A DNA stretch of 64,000 nt, from positions 14,720-78,719 of the forward strand of contig CAYLRO010000009.1 in assembly GCA_964386635.1 (NCBI GenBank). The letters run 5' to 3'. The position numbers were made by a program, and so were the translations under genes. The number at the start of each line of letters is the position of its first letter. Within the stretch, counting starts at the first letter, position 1. Origin of the DNA: Sabulitectum sp964386635 (GTDB taxonomy: Bacteria; Fermentibacterota; Fermentibacteria; Fermentibacterales; JCC-6). Below, in pieces: positions 51,861 to 60,599 of the stretch. The notes under the pieces are model-generated. The model was not told the DNA's origin, made no database searches, and saw only the letters and a program-made list of their open reading frames with translations.

Positions 51861-53008
51861 TCGCTCTTCCTGTCCCCTCCGCGATCTGTAGAGCCGTACA
51901 TCCGTCTGAATTCCCTGTACTCTTCCTCCTCTGCTCTTAGAAGAAGATCCTCCGAGTCTCTGCTGTATCTGGCTCCAAGGTAGATCACAGTCCACATGGC
52001 TGTACAGCTGGAACACCAGTAAGCAATCAATGCAAGAAGAATTGCTACCCCGGAGGCGGAAAGAATTATTCCGGGAATACCGGTCCAGCTTCCACCGCTG
52101 TCAACAGATGAAACAGGGCTGAAAATTGAAGAATAGAACGGCACCAGATCAGGAGCAAACCTGGAGAGACCGGACTCGATACCGGCGCCTGTACCGTTGA
52201 AACCCGAAGAAATCTCAGTTACACTTCCAACCAGGAGAACAGATCCCCAGCCGAAAAGAAGCAGCAGAGCAAGAGCCGGGATCCTGGTGGAAATACCGGC
52301 AAGAACCCCTCTGAAAATTCTGGCAGGTCTTGCAGAGAGAATACTGAACAGCTCGAACAGACACTCAAAAGTGTCTCCTCCAGTGGAAGCAATGATAACA
52401 GGCACAAGAAAGAACGACAGAACAAACGCGATAATGGCAAACACAAGAAGAAGGCCCAGCAACCACGCAGGAACAGCAAAAACAGCAACGATGAATGCAC
52501 CGGCACCGGGGATTCTGCCTGTAAGGCCCAGAAGAAGAAGAACTGCGATACCTGCCGTTATACCCATGAGAACTGTCAGTGGTGTAATAAGCACAGGTTT
52601 CCGGTGTTTCCGGCAAAACTCTCCAGCATCCCGCTCCGAGTAGAACTGGTCACCTCTGATTTGCTCAAATGTGAGTTTGGATACCTTCAGAGAAGTAAGC
52701 ATGAGAATGATCAGAGCAAGAAGGCTTCCTGCAGCAAGAAGCACTAAAGCAGGTGTACTTGCAGTGAAGAGCGCATCAGGAAGAGGACAGAGAAGAGAAG
52801 AGCTGAATCTCTCGCCTGTTGAATCACCTGCTGCGAAAAATCCAAGATAAACGAAGAAAACCCAGACCAGCCAGGCAAGGAGAATACCCTTCCAGAAAGC
52901 CCAGATATTTCTGGCATTGAAACCGTATCTTGCTGCTTGAAACGCATCGGTTACCCGAAAACTCAGTGAATGCACAAAATTTTTCTCAACTTTATCAGAC
53001 CCCTGCAT
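51857..53008 (-). CDS. multi-pass membrane protein of unknown function
   Basis: 383 residues from ATG 53008, picked for AAGGAGGT 6-7 nt upstream. About seven membrane helices (near 35-55, 85-110, 140-165, 170-200, 210-235, 250-275 and 330-355). A charged C-terminal tail follows (SEDLLLRAEEEEYREFRRMYG). The middle phrase LSFFLVPVIIASTGGDTFECLFELFSIL and the amphipathic N-terminus recall DUF-type uncharacterised integral membrane proteins; I cannot name a family. It sits between comF-like and dnaE, with overlaps at both ends. Confidence 0.72.
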   Translation of the reverse strand: MQGSDKVEKNFVHSLSFRVTDAFQAARYGFNARNIWAFWKGILLAWLVWVFFVYLGFFAAGDSTGERFSSSLLCPLPDALFTASTPALVLLAAGSLLALIILMLTSLKVSKLTFEQIRGDQFYSERDAGEFCRKHRKPVLITPLTVLMGITAGIAVLLLLGLTGRIPGAGAFIVAVFAVPAWLLGLLLVFAIIAFVLSFFLVPVIIASTGGDTFECLFELFSILSARPARIFRGVLAGISTRIPALALLLLFGWGSVLLVGSVTEISSGFNGTGAGIESGLSRFAPDLVPFYSSIFSPVSSVDSGGSWTGIPGIILSASGVAILLALIAYWCSSCTAMWTVIYLGARYSRDSEDLLLRAEEEEYREFRRMYGSTDRGGDRKSE

Positions 53009-53681
53009 TGTCAACCTCCTTGCAGCGAATAATACTCTCATTGGAAGGTTTTCGGAAGCACACAACAGCAGGTCTTATCCGCCTGACACCTGCATCGCCA
53101 AGTACTGCACACGCTTCAGATAAAGTGGCTCCTGTAGTCATGACATCGTCTATCAGCCAGACCGTTCCTTCGGCATCGGTCTTCTTCTTCAGACTGAACC
53201 TTCCTTTTATGTTTTTCTTTCTCTCATCTGCAGAGAGACCAACTTGAGGTTCTCCCTGCCGGCAGGTCAGCATCTCTTCAAGTTTCGCTCCTGTGCTCCG
53301 GGCAATGGAAGAAGCAATTAGAACAGCCTGATTAAATCCCCTCTTCCTCAACTTCACACTGGATACAGGCACAGGAACTATCAGGTCACCGCTGGCCGGT
53401 ACTTCTTTCCAGCTCAGCAGGGCAAGCCCGGCCAGTACTCCTGCAAGATGTCTTTCCCTGTTGAACTTCAATCTTATCACAAGCTCTCTGGGAATGCCCC
53501 TGTGCAGAAAGGCAGTAAGAACAGATAAGCCGTCTGCGCTTCGCTCTCCATCAGGGAAAGTTCTGATACTGCACCAGCTGCACAGCAACTGCCTTTTGTC
53601 TCCAAGCGGCCTGGCGCAACCGGGACATCTGCGCCGGAAGAGACTCAGGCAGAGTTTTTCAGTGATCTTCTGTAAAGCCAA
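52995..53681 (-). CDS. comF: ComF family phosphoribosyltransferase-like protein
   Basis: 228 residues. TTG 53681 is the only usable start and has a weak SD, so the N-terminus is uncertain. An N-terminal zinc finger (CPGCARPLG and LLCSWC) is followed by the PRTase fold: LIVPVPVSSVKLRKRGFNQAVLIASSIA, CRQGEPQVGLSADERKKNIKGRF and the PRPP loop VWLIDDVMTTGATLSEAC. ComF/GntX proteins take part in DNA uptake, apparently with DNA processing helicases; GntX in E. coli is similar. The 37-nt overlap with lgt is unusually long. Confidence 0.88.
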   Translation of the reverse strand: MALQKITEKLCLSLFRRRCPGCARPLGDKRQLLCSWCSIRTFPDGERSADGLSVLTAFLHRGIPRELVIRLKFNRERHLAGVLAGLALLSWKEVPASGDLIVPVPVSSVKLRKRGFNQAVLIASSIARSTGAKLEEMLTCRQGEPQVGLSADERKKNIKGRFSLKKKTDAEGTVWLIDDVMTTGATLSEACAVLGDAGVRRIRPAVVCFRKPSNESIIRCKEVDNAGV

Positions 53682-54457
53682 ATTCCCAGTCCGAACGACA
53701 CTAATATCATTCCCAGACTGATCAACTGATTATCGGTCATCCCGGCTCTTCCTGCAAAATTGCTGAAACCGAAAACAGCACTGGGCTGGTGATCAAAGTA
53801 CCTGAACTCTTCAAGACCGAATCTGGTAGCGCCGTAAAGCCCTGTAAACAGGGAAAAGATAAAACCGGGAAAGTGCTTCCTTCTGTCTGCGAAAAGAAGA
53901 ATGAGAAGAATAACAAGCCCTCCTGCAGAGCTGTAGAGCTGAGTGGGATGCACATGGGACAAACCGAATACAGAATAGGGGAGAGAACCTGCAGGGAACA
54001 TGACACCAAGGCTGCAATCGGTCTGGCTGCCGAAGCAGCATCCGTTAAGAAAACAACCGACTCTTGTTATGAATATCCCAAGGGCGAATGAGGGAATCAC
54101 CGCATCTGCAAAACTCCAGACCGGCCACTTCTTCTTCTTTATCCAGGTGAATCCGGTTATCACAGCCAGGATAACACCACCGAGCATGCTGAGGCCGTAG
54201 AGCCCGTTCCAGAATGCCACTATGGCCAGGGGATCACCGGCGTACTGCTCAAGATGAGTGAGGACATAGAATGCCCTGGAGCCCACAATAGCAGCTACCA
54301 TTATCCAGATGCTCAGGTTCACTGTCTCATCAGACGGTATTCCCAGTTTGAAAGCTCTTCTGGATGCCAGCTTCACCCCCAGAAGGAATGAGATGGCCAG
54401 GGCAAGGCCATAACTGTTTATGGGGAGAGAACCGATTTTGAAAAGGATGGGATGCAT
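53645..54457 (-). CDS. lgt: prolipoprotein diacylglyceryl transferase
   Basis: 270 residues from ATG 54457 (AGAGG upstream). It transfers diacylglycerol from phosphatidylglycerol to the lipobox cysteine at the inner membrane, ahead of LspA. Seven hydrophobic segments. The signature region is FITRVGCFLNGCCFGSQTD (the common GRIGNFxNGE motif in a Cys-rich variant found in several candidate phyla), with GLYGLSMLGGVILAVITGFTW before and HPTQLYSSAGGLVIL and GLYGATRFGLEEFR after. It opens the long run down to arcC and has a promoter in the gap before it. Confidence 0.93.
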   Translation of the reverse strand: MHPILFKIGSLPINSYGLALAISFLLGVKLASRRAFKLGIPSDETVNLSIWIMVAAIVGSRAFYVLTHLEQYAGDPLAIVAFWNGLYGLSMLGGVILAVITGFTWIKKKKWPVWSFADAVIPSFALGIFITRVGCFLNGCCFGSQTDCSLGVMFPAGSLPYSVFGLSHVHPTQLYSSAGGLVILLILLFADRRKHFPGFIFSLFTGLYGATRFGLEEFRYFDHQPSAVFGFSNFAGRAGMTDNQLISLGMILVSFGLGIWLYRRSLKNSA

Positions 54458-54498
54458 TTTTTCCTCTCTGGCTTGTCCTTTGGTTTCTTCAAGAAGGT

Positions 54499-54527
54499 AT
54501 GATAATCAAGCACGCAGAGACTGTCAG
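54499..54527 (-). promoter_or_regulatory. predicted sigma70-type promoter for the lgt-to-arcC run
   Basis: Minus strand: CTGACA (54522-54527), a 17-nt spacer and TATCAT (54499-54504), each five of six consensus bases. The -35 overlaps the rodA stop codon. It lies in the only gap over 13 nt between rodA and arcC. Confidence 0.6.
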
Positions 54528-55714
54528 TAACTTCGCCAGTTCCTTATCACATTCAGCCCAAGTCCCATCATGAGCATCTCGGTAAGAATGTGACTGCCTC
54601 CATAGGTAATGAATGGAAGCGGCAAACCTGTTACCGGCATTATTCCCAGTGTCATCCCTACATTCACAGTGACATGAATGAGAATGTATACAGCGGCACC
54701 TGCACCAATCAGAGAGTTGAATGGATTCATTGAACGCCTGGCCCCTTCAACAGCTCTCCAGACAAGCATGGCAAAGAGAATGAGAATAAGGATGCTTCCT
54801 GCAAAGCCCCACTCCTCAGCCCATACTGAAAAGACAAAGTCCGTGTGTCTCGCTGGAAGAAAGGCAAGCTCATTCTGACTGCCCTGAAGAAATCCCTGTC
54901 CGGTAAAGCCCCCTGCCCCTACAGCCACCTTGGACTGAAGCACATTCCATCCTGAGCCGAAAGGATCAGACTCGGGGTTCATGAATGTTGTTAGTCTGGA
55001 CTGTTGATAGGGTCTGAGTAAAGCCCACACAAATGGTGTTGCCGCAGCAATGGCACTGGTTGTAACCAGAAAGAACAGCCACCTTCTTGGACGTGCTCCG
55101 GATCTGTAAAGCACAAAACAGAGCAATCCGGTAAAAACCAGCCATGAGACAAAGCTCACTGAGGAGACAGCTGCAAAAACGGGACTTAGAAAAAGGAATA
55201 TCCAGTTGAAGCCGAAACCCGCCCAGTAGATCATGCCGAAGATCAGCATAACAATTGCCACAGCAGTACCAAGATCCGGCTGGAGAAGAGTCAATACTGT
55301 GAGAAGCCCTACAGATGCCAGATATAGAGTCACCCCGCCATGAGAAGCTCCCCTCCTTACTGCCGGAAGCCACCTGGCTGTGAGAACGATAACACAGAGT
55401 TTGGCTATCTCTGAAGCCTGAATATTCAATGGGCCTATCTGCAGCCATCTGCCTGCTGGTCCGCCACCAAAAAAAATCGTCAGAAGAAGGAGCAGAAGGG
55501 TACCGAAGTAGACAAAAGGTACAGACTCTTCAAGAATCCTCAGGGGAAATACGGATCCAAGCAGAAAAAGTCCTGCTCCACCGGCAATGTAAAACAGCTG
55601 ATGCACAAACAGAGAGCCGCCGGACGATGCTGAATAGACACAGAGCAGGCCCACAACTGTGAGCAGGATAAATGGCACAATGTAGAGCCAGTCGGTGTTC
55701 TCTTTTATCCTCAA
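54524..55714 (-). CDS. rodA: peptidoglycan glycosyltransferase RodA
   Basis: 396 residues from TTG 55714, in a TTGA overlap with the mrdA stop and with GAGGT upstream. A SEDS-family membrane polymerase that builds glycan strands for cell elongation with PBP2. About ten helices. Family signatures: GRWLQIGPLNIQASEIAKL, LLQPDLGTAVAIVMLIFGM, SRLTTFMNPESDPFGSGWNVLQSKVAVGAGGFTGQGF, HTDFVFSVWAEEWGFAGS and GIMPVTGLPLPFITYGGS. The last, with GLPLPFITYGGSH, is nearly canonical. Downstream of mrdA, as in many rods. Confidence 0.96.
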   Translation of the reverse strand: MRIKENTDWLYIVPFILLTVVGLLCVYSASSGGSLFVHQLFYIAGGAGLFLLGSVFPLRILEESVPFVYFGTLLLLLLTIFFGGGPAGRWLQIGPLNIQASEIAKLCVIVLTARWLPAVRRGASHGGVTLYLASVGLLTVLTLLQPDLGTAVAIVMLIFGMIYWAGFGFNWIFLFLSPVFAAVSSVSFVSWLVFTGLLCFVLYRSGARPRRWLFFLVTTSAIAAATPFVWALLRPYQQSRLTTFMNPESDPFGSGWNVLQSKVAVGAGGFTGQGFLQGSQNELAFLPARHTDFVFSVWAEEWGFAGSILILILFAMLVWRAVEGARRSMNPFNSLIGAGAAVYILIHVTVNVGMTLGIMPVTGLPLPFITYGGSHILTEMLMMGLGLNVIRNWRSY

Positions 55715-57423
55715 TCCATTACCTCGATCAGTCTTTCAATAATTCCTGCAGCTACCGGTCCGGCAACCTGACCACCGTGGCCACCGTTCTCTATGATCAC
55801 AGCAAAGGCCACTGGCAGCGGTTCCATAATGTAACCGGTAACCCAGGCATGGTCTTCCCCTGAACTGCTCTCAGCAGTTCCGGATTTGCCCCATACACTC
55901 ACAGGGAGATAATCAAGTGAGCTGTGCAGGGTACCGTGATTATATTCCACTGTCTGAAGCATTCCCTCTCTTACCACATCAAGAAGGGAATCTGCAATAC
56001 AATTCTCCCAGACGGGACTGCAGGTCTCATCACCGGATACAACACTCAAACCGGGCATTCGGAATCCTGATGCTATCAGGCCGGATGTTACTGCCACCTG
56101 AAGAGGAGATGCCAGAACTTCTCCCTGACCGATAGAAGCTATCATCAGGTTTCCTGTCCCCCAGCCGCCCCGGCCATAAAGAGAATTCAGATACTCCCGG
56201 GTAGGAACTACCCCCGGAGCTTCACCTGGCAGGAAGGATGTTGTTCTCTGCCCCATGCCGAATTTACCGGCAATTTCCGCCAGATCGTCAATGTCTCCTT
56301 CCATGCTGGTTCTGTAAAAATAGGTGTCACAGGAAACTGCAAGGGCCTCAACAATGTTAAGTCTTCCGTGAACACCCCAGCACTTGAAATCGCTTCCTGC
56401 AAAGTGAAAAGTTCCATAACACGGGTCAGGCATAAAATTTTCAGTTGTTAATCCGGATTGAAGCATCCAGCTGGCGCTGACGGTTTTGAAGGTTGATCCC
56501 GGAGGATATGCCGTTGCCCATGATCTGTTCAAAAGCGGTTTTCCAGGATCGCTGATAATATCATTCCAGGCTCTGGAAGATATCCCGCCTATAAACAGAT
56601 TGGAATCAAAACCCGGCACGGATGAAAGGCAGAGAAGTTCTCCTGTTTCCCAGTTCAGCAAAACAACTGCCCCGGGGCATCCGGTAAGCGTAATGAGCGA
56701 ATCCGCAAACAGTTGAAGCCTGCTGTCCAGAGTCAGTGTTACGTCCTGGCCGGGGAATGGACTTATTGCCTGATCAAGAAATCTTTCAACAACCCTTCCA
56801 TGTGCATCCACCACCTCGTTAACAACTCCGTGCTTACCTGTAAGTTTCTCGTTCAGAATCCTCTCCAGACCTGTTCTTCCGGTTATCTCTCCCTGAAAAA
56901 CCCCTACGCTGTCTGAAAGCCCCACATACCCTACCAGGTGACAGAATGAAGTTCCCAGAGGGTATCTTCTTCGCGGTGAAACCTCAACAGAAACCCCGCC
57001 GAGTCTGTACAGGTTATCTGCAACTTTTCCAGCCTGTTCTATATCCATTCCACTAACAAGAAGAGTGTTTCTGAATGGATTCTCCATTGCTGTGGCAAGC
57101 CTCTCCTCCAGAAGTTCCTGGTCCATTGAAAGCAGCTCTGAGAGAAGAGATGTGTTTTCAGGATCAAAGTCCATACCCACCAGGGTTACTGAAAAAGAGG
57201 GGACATTATCCGCAAGAACAGTACCGTTCCTGTCAGTGATAACTCCTCTCGGAGCCTGGGTAACAACAGACCTGATATGGTTCCTGGATGACAGCTCACG
57301 ATAGTACTCGCCCTTGAGTATCTGAAGCTCGAACAGTCTGCCGGCTATAATGAGAAAACAGACTGTAGAAAACACAAGAAGTGACCTGTAGGGAGGCTTC
57401 ATGTGCGATTCTCCGATTCTCAT
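55711..57423 (-). CDS. mrdA: penicillin-binding protein 2 (elongation transpeptidase)
   Basis: 570 residues from ATG 57423 (ATGA overlap with mreD); ATG 57402, with GGAG 8 nt upstream, is an alternative. A single N-terminal helix (LLVFSTVCFLIIAGRLFELQIL), then the pedestal region RGVITDRNGTVLADNVPSF and the GRTGLERILNEKLTGKHG segment. The transpeptidase domain has SxxK in YPPGSTFKTVSA, SxN-like AVSCDTYFY and KTG-like VWGKSGTAESS. It cross-links peptidoglycan of the lateral wall with RodA and MreB. Slightly shorter than E. coli PBP2 (633). Confidence 0.96.
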   Translation of the reverse strand: MRIGESHMKPPYRSLLVFSTVCFLIIAGRLFELQILKGEYYRELSSRNHIRSVVTQAPRGVITDRNGTVLADNVPSFSVTLVGMDFDPENTSLLSELLSMDQELLEERLATAMENPFRNTLLVSGMDIEQAGKVADNLYRLGGVSVEVSPRRRYPLGTSFCHLVGYVGLSDSVGVFQGEITGRTGLERILNEKLTGKHGVVNEVVDAHGRVVERFLDQAISPFPGQDVTLTLDSRLQLFADSLITLTGCPGAVVLLNWETGELLCLSSVPGFDSNLFIGGISSRAWNDIISDPGKPLLNRSWATAYPPGSTFKTVSASWMLQSGLTTENFMPDPCYGTFHFAGSDFKCWGVHGRLNIVEALAVSCDTYFYRTSMEGDIDDLAEIAGKFGMGQRTTSFLPGEAPGVVPTREYLNSLYGRGGWGTGNLMIASIGQGEVLASPLQVAVTSGLIASGFRMPGLSVVSGDETCSPVWENCIADSLLDVVREGMLQTVEYNHGTLHSSLDYLPVSVWGKSGTAESSSGEDHAWVTGYIMEPLPVAFAVIIENGGHGGQVAGPVAAGIIERLIEVMD

Positions 57424-57911
57424 GACATCTGCTTCATACCTGGAGATGAGCGGCCTGTAAACAGTAGAGGAATCATCAGGTAAAGCATCAGCGGAAGAAC
57501 AGTTCTGGGTATAACAAGAAATGTTCTTACTCCGAAGCCTGTTCCGGCAGGTGATCCCGAGAGCAGTATAAAAAGAAGATCTGAAGCCAGGGAGGCTATA
57601 AGAGCATTGGCAACAAATGTCATTCTAACTGCGCCGGTGGTAACACTTAGAATCCATCTGGAGAAGCTGATTCCCAGAATAATTGCCAGAGAACTGATGC
57701 CAGGCTTCTGGTGCATGAGGAGATCAATAATGAAACCGCTCCAGAAAGCACCTTCCACAGCCCAGAAATCTCCTCTGGAAATGCTCAGGTAAACAATAAC
57801 AGGTACAAGAACCGCCGGTGCCACAGCTGATCGGCCCAGGGTAAGTTCCAGAAGGAACTGGATCACTACAGCAGCGAATACAATTAACCAGTCAGTAAAC
57901 CTGCTGTTCAC
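57420..57911 (-). CDS. mreD: rod shape-determining protein MreD
   Basis: 163 residues from GTG 57911, in a GTGA overlap with mreC and with GAGGGTGA upstream. A small inner-membrane protein with about five helices, known to link MreC and MreB. WAVEGAFWSGFIIDLLMHQKPGISSLAIILGIS is the family-typical centre (Asp in a membrane helix, then a Gly/Ser-rich segment). The order mreB-mreC-mreD-mrdA-rodA is the classic elongasome cluster. Confidence 0.88.
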   Translation of the reverse strand: MNSRFTDWLIVFAAVVIQFLLELTLGRSAVAPAVLVPVIVYLSISRGDFWAVEGAFWSGFIIDLLMHQKPGISSLAIILGISFSRWILSVTTGAVRMTFVANALIASLASDLLFILLSGSPAGTGFGVRTFLVIPRTVLPLMLYLMIPLLFTGRSSPGMKQMS

Positions 57912-58648
57912 AGGTTATCACCCTCTTTAAGAAGAATGAGTGCCTCATCCACCCTGTCGAAATCCACTGAAGCGGTAACACTCAGCGAAAGGTCAAACCC
58001 GGAATTCCCCTGTGATACACCGGAGACAGTGCCCACCACTATCCCCTCAGGATACACACCGCCAAACCTGCTTGTGAGAACTGTTTCTCCCGGGACCGGG
58101 TCTGATGACACATCTACATGCATCAGTCGCAGATTCCCGTCTGAATCAGAGGAAAGAATACCGAGAGATCCGCTCTCAGCAGTTATACAGCTCACCTGAA
58201 CAGCCGGGCTTGTGATGGGTTTTACAGTTGCTGTTGCTTCCTCCACCTCTGCCACAACGCCAACAAGCCCCCGGTCGGTAATACAGACATCGCCTGGTAA
58301 AACACCGTCAAAGCTGCCGCGGTCAATGATCAGGTCACCTCTGATCAGACCTTCAGATCTGAAAAGCACCCGCCCGGCTACCGCATTCACTTCAGGCATT
58401 CTGGTAAAACTGAGCATGGATCTGTACACTCTTGTTTTCGCAGCAAGTTCGCGCAATTCAGCATTTTCCAGCATCAGTTCCACAGCCAGCGAACGGTAAT
58501 GTGACTCTTCCCGCTCTTCTGCAAAAAACAGAGAAGCGAATTTCGAACCCAGGATACTGCCGCCTATACCAAGCAGCCAGGGGCCAGTTAACAGAAGCAG
58601 CACAGCACCGGAAACATGCCAGATAAGCCTGGTTCTTCTGTTTCCCAT
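57908..58648 (-). CDS. mreC: rod shape-determining protein MreC
   Basis: 246 residues from ATG 58648, one base into the mreB stop (TAATG). Residues 8-27 are a membrane anchor. A coiled coil (about 40-75) ends in the two beta domains typical of MreC: VAGRVLFRSEGLIRGDLIIDRGSFDGVLPGDVCITDRGLVGVVAEVEEATATVKPITSP and SGSLGILSSDSDGNLRLMHV. It acts in the periplasm as an activator of PBP2 in the elongasome. No SD is visible, so initiation probably depends on coupling. Confidence 0.92.
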   Translation of the reverse strand: MGNRRTRLIWHVSGAVLLLLTGPWLLGIGGSILGSKFASLFFAEEREESHYRSLAVELMLENAELRELAAKTRVYRSMLSFTRMPEVNAVAGRVLFRSEGLIRGDLIIDRGSFDGVLPGDVCITDRGLVGVVAEVEEATATVKPITSPAVQVSCITAESGSLGILSSDSDGNLRLMHVDVSSDPVPGETVLTSRFGGVYPEGIVVGTVSGVSQGNSGFDLSLSVTASVDFDRVDEALILLKEGDNL

Positions 58649-59709
58649 TATGAATCGATAAGAAGTTTTCGATACCGGTAAAGGTCGGAGAGAATTATCC
58701 CGGCACCAAGCACTGTACATGAAAGTGGATTATCTGCAATGCGAACGGGAAGCCCTGTTTCTCTTGTGAGAACCATATCCAGCCCTTTCAGAAGAGAACC
58801 GCCGCCGGTGAGTACAATACCTCTGTTAACAATGTCTCTAACCAGCTCCGGAGGAGTCTTTTCAAGACCATGCCCAACGGCTTTTCTGATTGCATCTACC
58901 GGCTCTTTCAAAGCATCTCTGATCTGCCCGGCTTTTACCAGGTAAGTTTTCGGTATACCATTTGCCGCATCTCTGCCGCTGATTTCCATCACATTTTCAT
59001 CATCTTCATAAAGGGAACCCAGAGCAATCTTCACAGCTTCTGCACTTCTTTCTCCTATAAGGAGATACGCCATTCTTTTCATGTAATCTATAATGGCTTC
59101 ATTCATCTCATCGCCGCCGACTCTGATAGAACTGTCAGCGGCAATTGAGTTCATGCTTATCACAGCCACCTCAGTAGTACCGCCTCCTACATCCACTATC
59201 ATGTTGCCTATTGCTGCCTCCACAGGTAAACCAACACCAACAGCTGCTGCAAGGGGCTCCGGAACCAGAATCACTTCTCTTGCACCAGCTCTTTCCAGAG
59301 ATGTCCTGACAGCATTCACCTCAACTTCTGTTATTCCACTGGGAACACAGACAAGAACTCTTGGTCTCATTGAGAATCGCCTTGTCTGGGCCTGTTCGAA
59401 AAATCTTCTAAGCATAGCCATTGTAGCTGTAGCTTCTTTTATCACACCGTCCTTGAGAGGTCTGATAACTGAAATATCTCTGCCTGTGCGCCCCAGCATT
59501 GCTTTTGCTTCTTTTCCAACCGCAAGAACATTGGAACTGTTCCTCTCGATTGCAATCACGCTGGGTTCTTCCAGAACAATCCCTCTGTCCAGCTGATAAA
59601 TCATAGTGTTTGCTGTACCAAGATCAATCGCCATGGCAGATGAGAAAATTCCGGAGGAACTGCTTCCCCCGGAACCTGTAATTCTTTCCAGAAAGCTTTT
59701 AATTCCCAT
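58648..59709 (-). CDS. mreB: rod shape-determining protein MreB
   Basis: 353 residues from ATG 59709, with GGGAG 6 nt upstream. The bacterial actin that guides lateral-wall growth. Actin-fold motifs: AIDLGTANTMIYQLDRGIVLEEPSVIA (phosphate 1), RPLKDGVI, CVPSGITEVEVNAVRTSLERAGA, LVPEPLAAAVGVGLP, IVDVGGGTTEVAVIS (phosphate 2), GGDEMNEAIIDY and GIVLTGGGSLLKGLD (adenosine). An N-terminal amphipathic stretch (GIKSFLERITGS) may bind the membrane. Has its own promoter candidate and two GTTAAC palindromes upstream. Confidence 0.97.
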   Translation of the reverse strand: MGIKSFLERITGSGGSSSSGIFSSAMAIDLGTANTMIYQLDRGIVLEEPSVIAIERNSSNVLAVGKEAKAMLGRTGRDISVIRPLKDGVIKEATATMAMLRRFFEQAQTRRFSMRPRVLVCVPSGITEVEVNAVRTSLERAGAREVILVPEPLAAAVGVGLPVEAAIGNMIVDVGGGTTEVAVISMNSIAADSSIRVGGDEMNEAIIDYMKRMAYLLIGERSAEAVKIALGSLYEDDENVMEISGRDAANGIPKTYLVKAGQIRDALKEPVDAIRKAVGHGLEKTPPELVRDIVNRGIVLTGGGSLLKGLDMVLTRETGLPVRIADNPLSCTVLGAGIILSDLYRYRKLLIDS

Positions 59710-59758
59710 ATCATCTCCCGATCAGGAATTCAGATTTAACCGCTTTGGTAACGCAGGC

Positions 59759-59787
59759 TATATACAAAACTTGCACCAGGTTGAAAA
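59759..59787 (-). promoter_or_regulatory. predicted promoter for the mreB operon
   Basis: Minus strand: TTTTCA (59782-59787), a 17-nt spacer and TATATA (59759-59764). The leader to the mreB ATG would be about 43 nt. The -35 hexamer is the same as in the proposed promoter of the GGDEF-NTPase-TPR gene. Confidence 0.4.
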
Positions 59788-59801
59788 GGGCAAGTCTCTC
59801 A

Positions 59802-59821
59802 GTTAACTCCTGTCAGTTAAC
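59802..59821. repeat. paired GTTAAC palindromes upstream of mreB
   Basis: GTTAAC at 59802-59807 and 59816-59821, separated by 8 nt, inside longer AGTTAAC direct repeats. The second covers the stop of the lipoprotein gene. They can form a 6-bp hairpin or act as an operator ahead of the mreB promoter. Confidence 0.3.
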
Positions 59822-60599
59822 GAATCATACCTGGAGATGCGAAATTCCATGCAGAAAGGATTTCCTGCAGAGTATCAACCGGAACTGGAACCACAAGATC
59901 GAATCCGCCGGAAGGATGCTCGGACACTTCATCAATGGATCTTATTTTGAGAACTGCAGAAAGCGATGATGAACTGTATTCCCATTCCATTGGCCATAAC
60001 TTGAATTCATCATGCCATGAGAAAGCAGATACTGAAACAGTTGTTCCTGCTGTGGAAGTGACTGGATACAACGCTGACTCTGACAGAGCGAAGATCAGTG
60101 TATCCGTTGCGGAAGATATGAATACCCACATGGGACACTGGTTCACGTCAGGCTCTGCTGCGTCCACCATCTCCCACTGAACAGGAACGGCAGGAAAGCC
60201 GGTTCTTATCATGGAGATGAGTGCGTTAACGCTGATAAGACCATTACCAAAAGGAATTCCTCCCGGGGTAAAGTATGCTTCTCCTCTCCCGGGGTCGTAG
60301 AAAGTTGTGCCTGTGCTGTCCACCAGAAGAGAGATCAGTGGAGAGCCGTCGGGACCACAGAAATCCGCCCTGACCTTTTGACTGCTTCTGGAAGCTCTCA
60401 GAAAGAAGGGACCGGAGAAAACCTGGTTTTCTCCCTGAAGCCTTGCCCTGCCCCTGATAAGAAAGCCGTCGGTGTTCTCCCACCTCCATGAGGCAGAGGC
60501 GGTGAAGTAAGAGAGAGTATCGGTGTAGTTACCGGTGTATGTTCCACATGCAGAAGCAAGCAGCAGGAATGGAAAAACACGGAGCAGAGTTTGAATCAG
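59817..60599 (-). CDS. LolB/DUF4292-like lipoprotein, probably starting at CTG
   Basis: 260 residues if started at CTG 60599. The frame is open to that point and contains no ATG, GTG or TTG before GTG 60323, which would drop a full signal peptide. LIQTLLRVFPFLLLASAC is a lipoprotein signal with lipobox ASAC (Cys18). CTG sits in a CTGA overlap with the upstream stop, the same geometry as the ATGA, GTGA and TTGA starts nearby. The mature part (DGFLIRGRARLQGENQVFSGPFFLRASR, VRADFCGPDGSPLISLLVDS, FTPGGIPFGNGLISVNALI) resembles the half-barrel of LolB/DUF4292-type outer-membrane lipoproteins, which carry lipids or lipoproteins. That family call is moderate. Confidence 0.75.
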   Translation of the reverse strand: MIQTLLRVFPFLLLASACGTYTGNYTDTLSYFTASASWRWENTDGFLIRGRARLQGENQVFSGPFFLRASRSSQKVRADFCGPDGSPLISLLVDSTGTTFYDPGRGEAYFTPGGIPFGNGLISVNALISMIRTGFPAVPVQWEMVDAAEPDVNQCPMWVFISSATDTLIFALSESALYPVTSTAGTTVSVSAFSWHDEFKLWPMEWEYSSSSLSAVLKIRSIDEVSEHPSGGFDLVVPVPVDTLQEILSAWNFASPGMIR

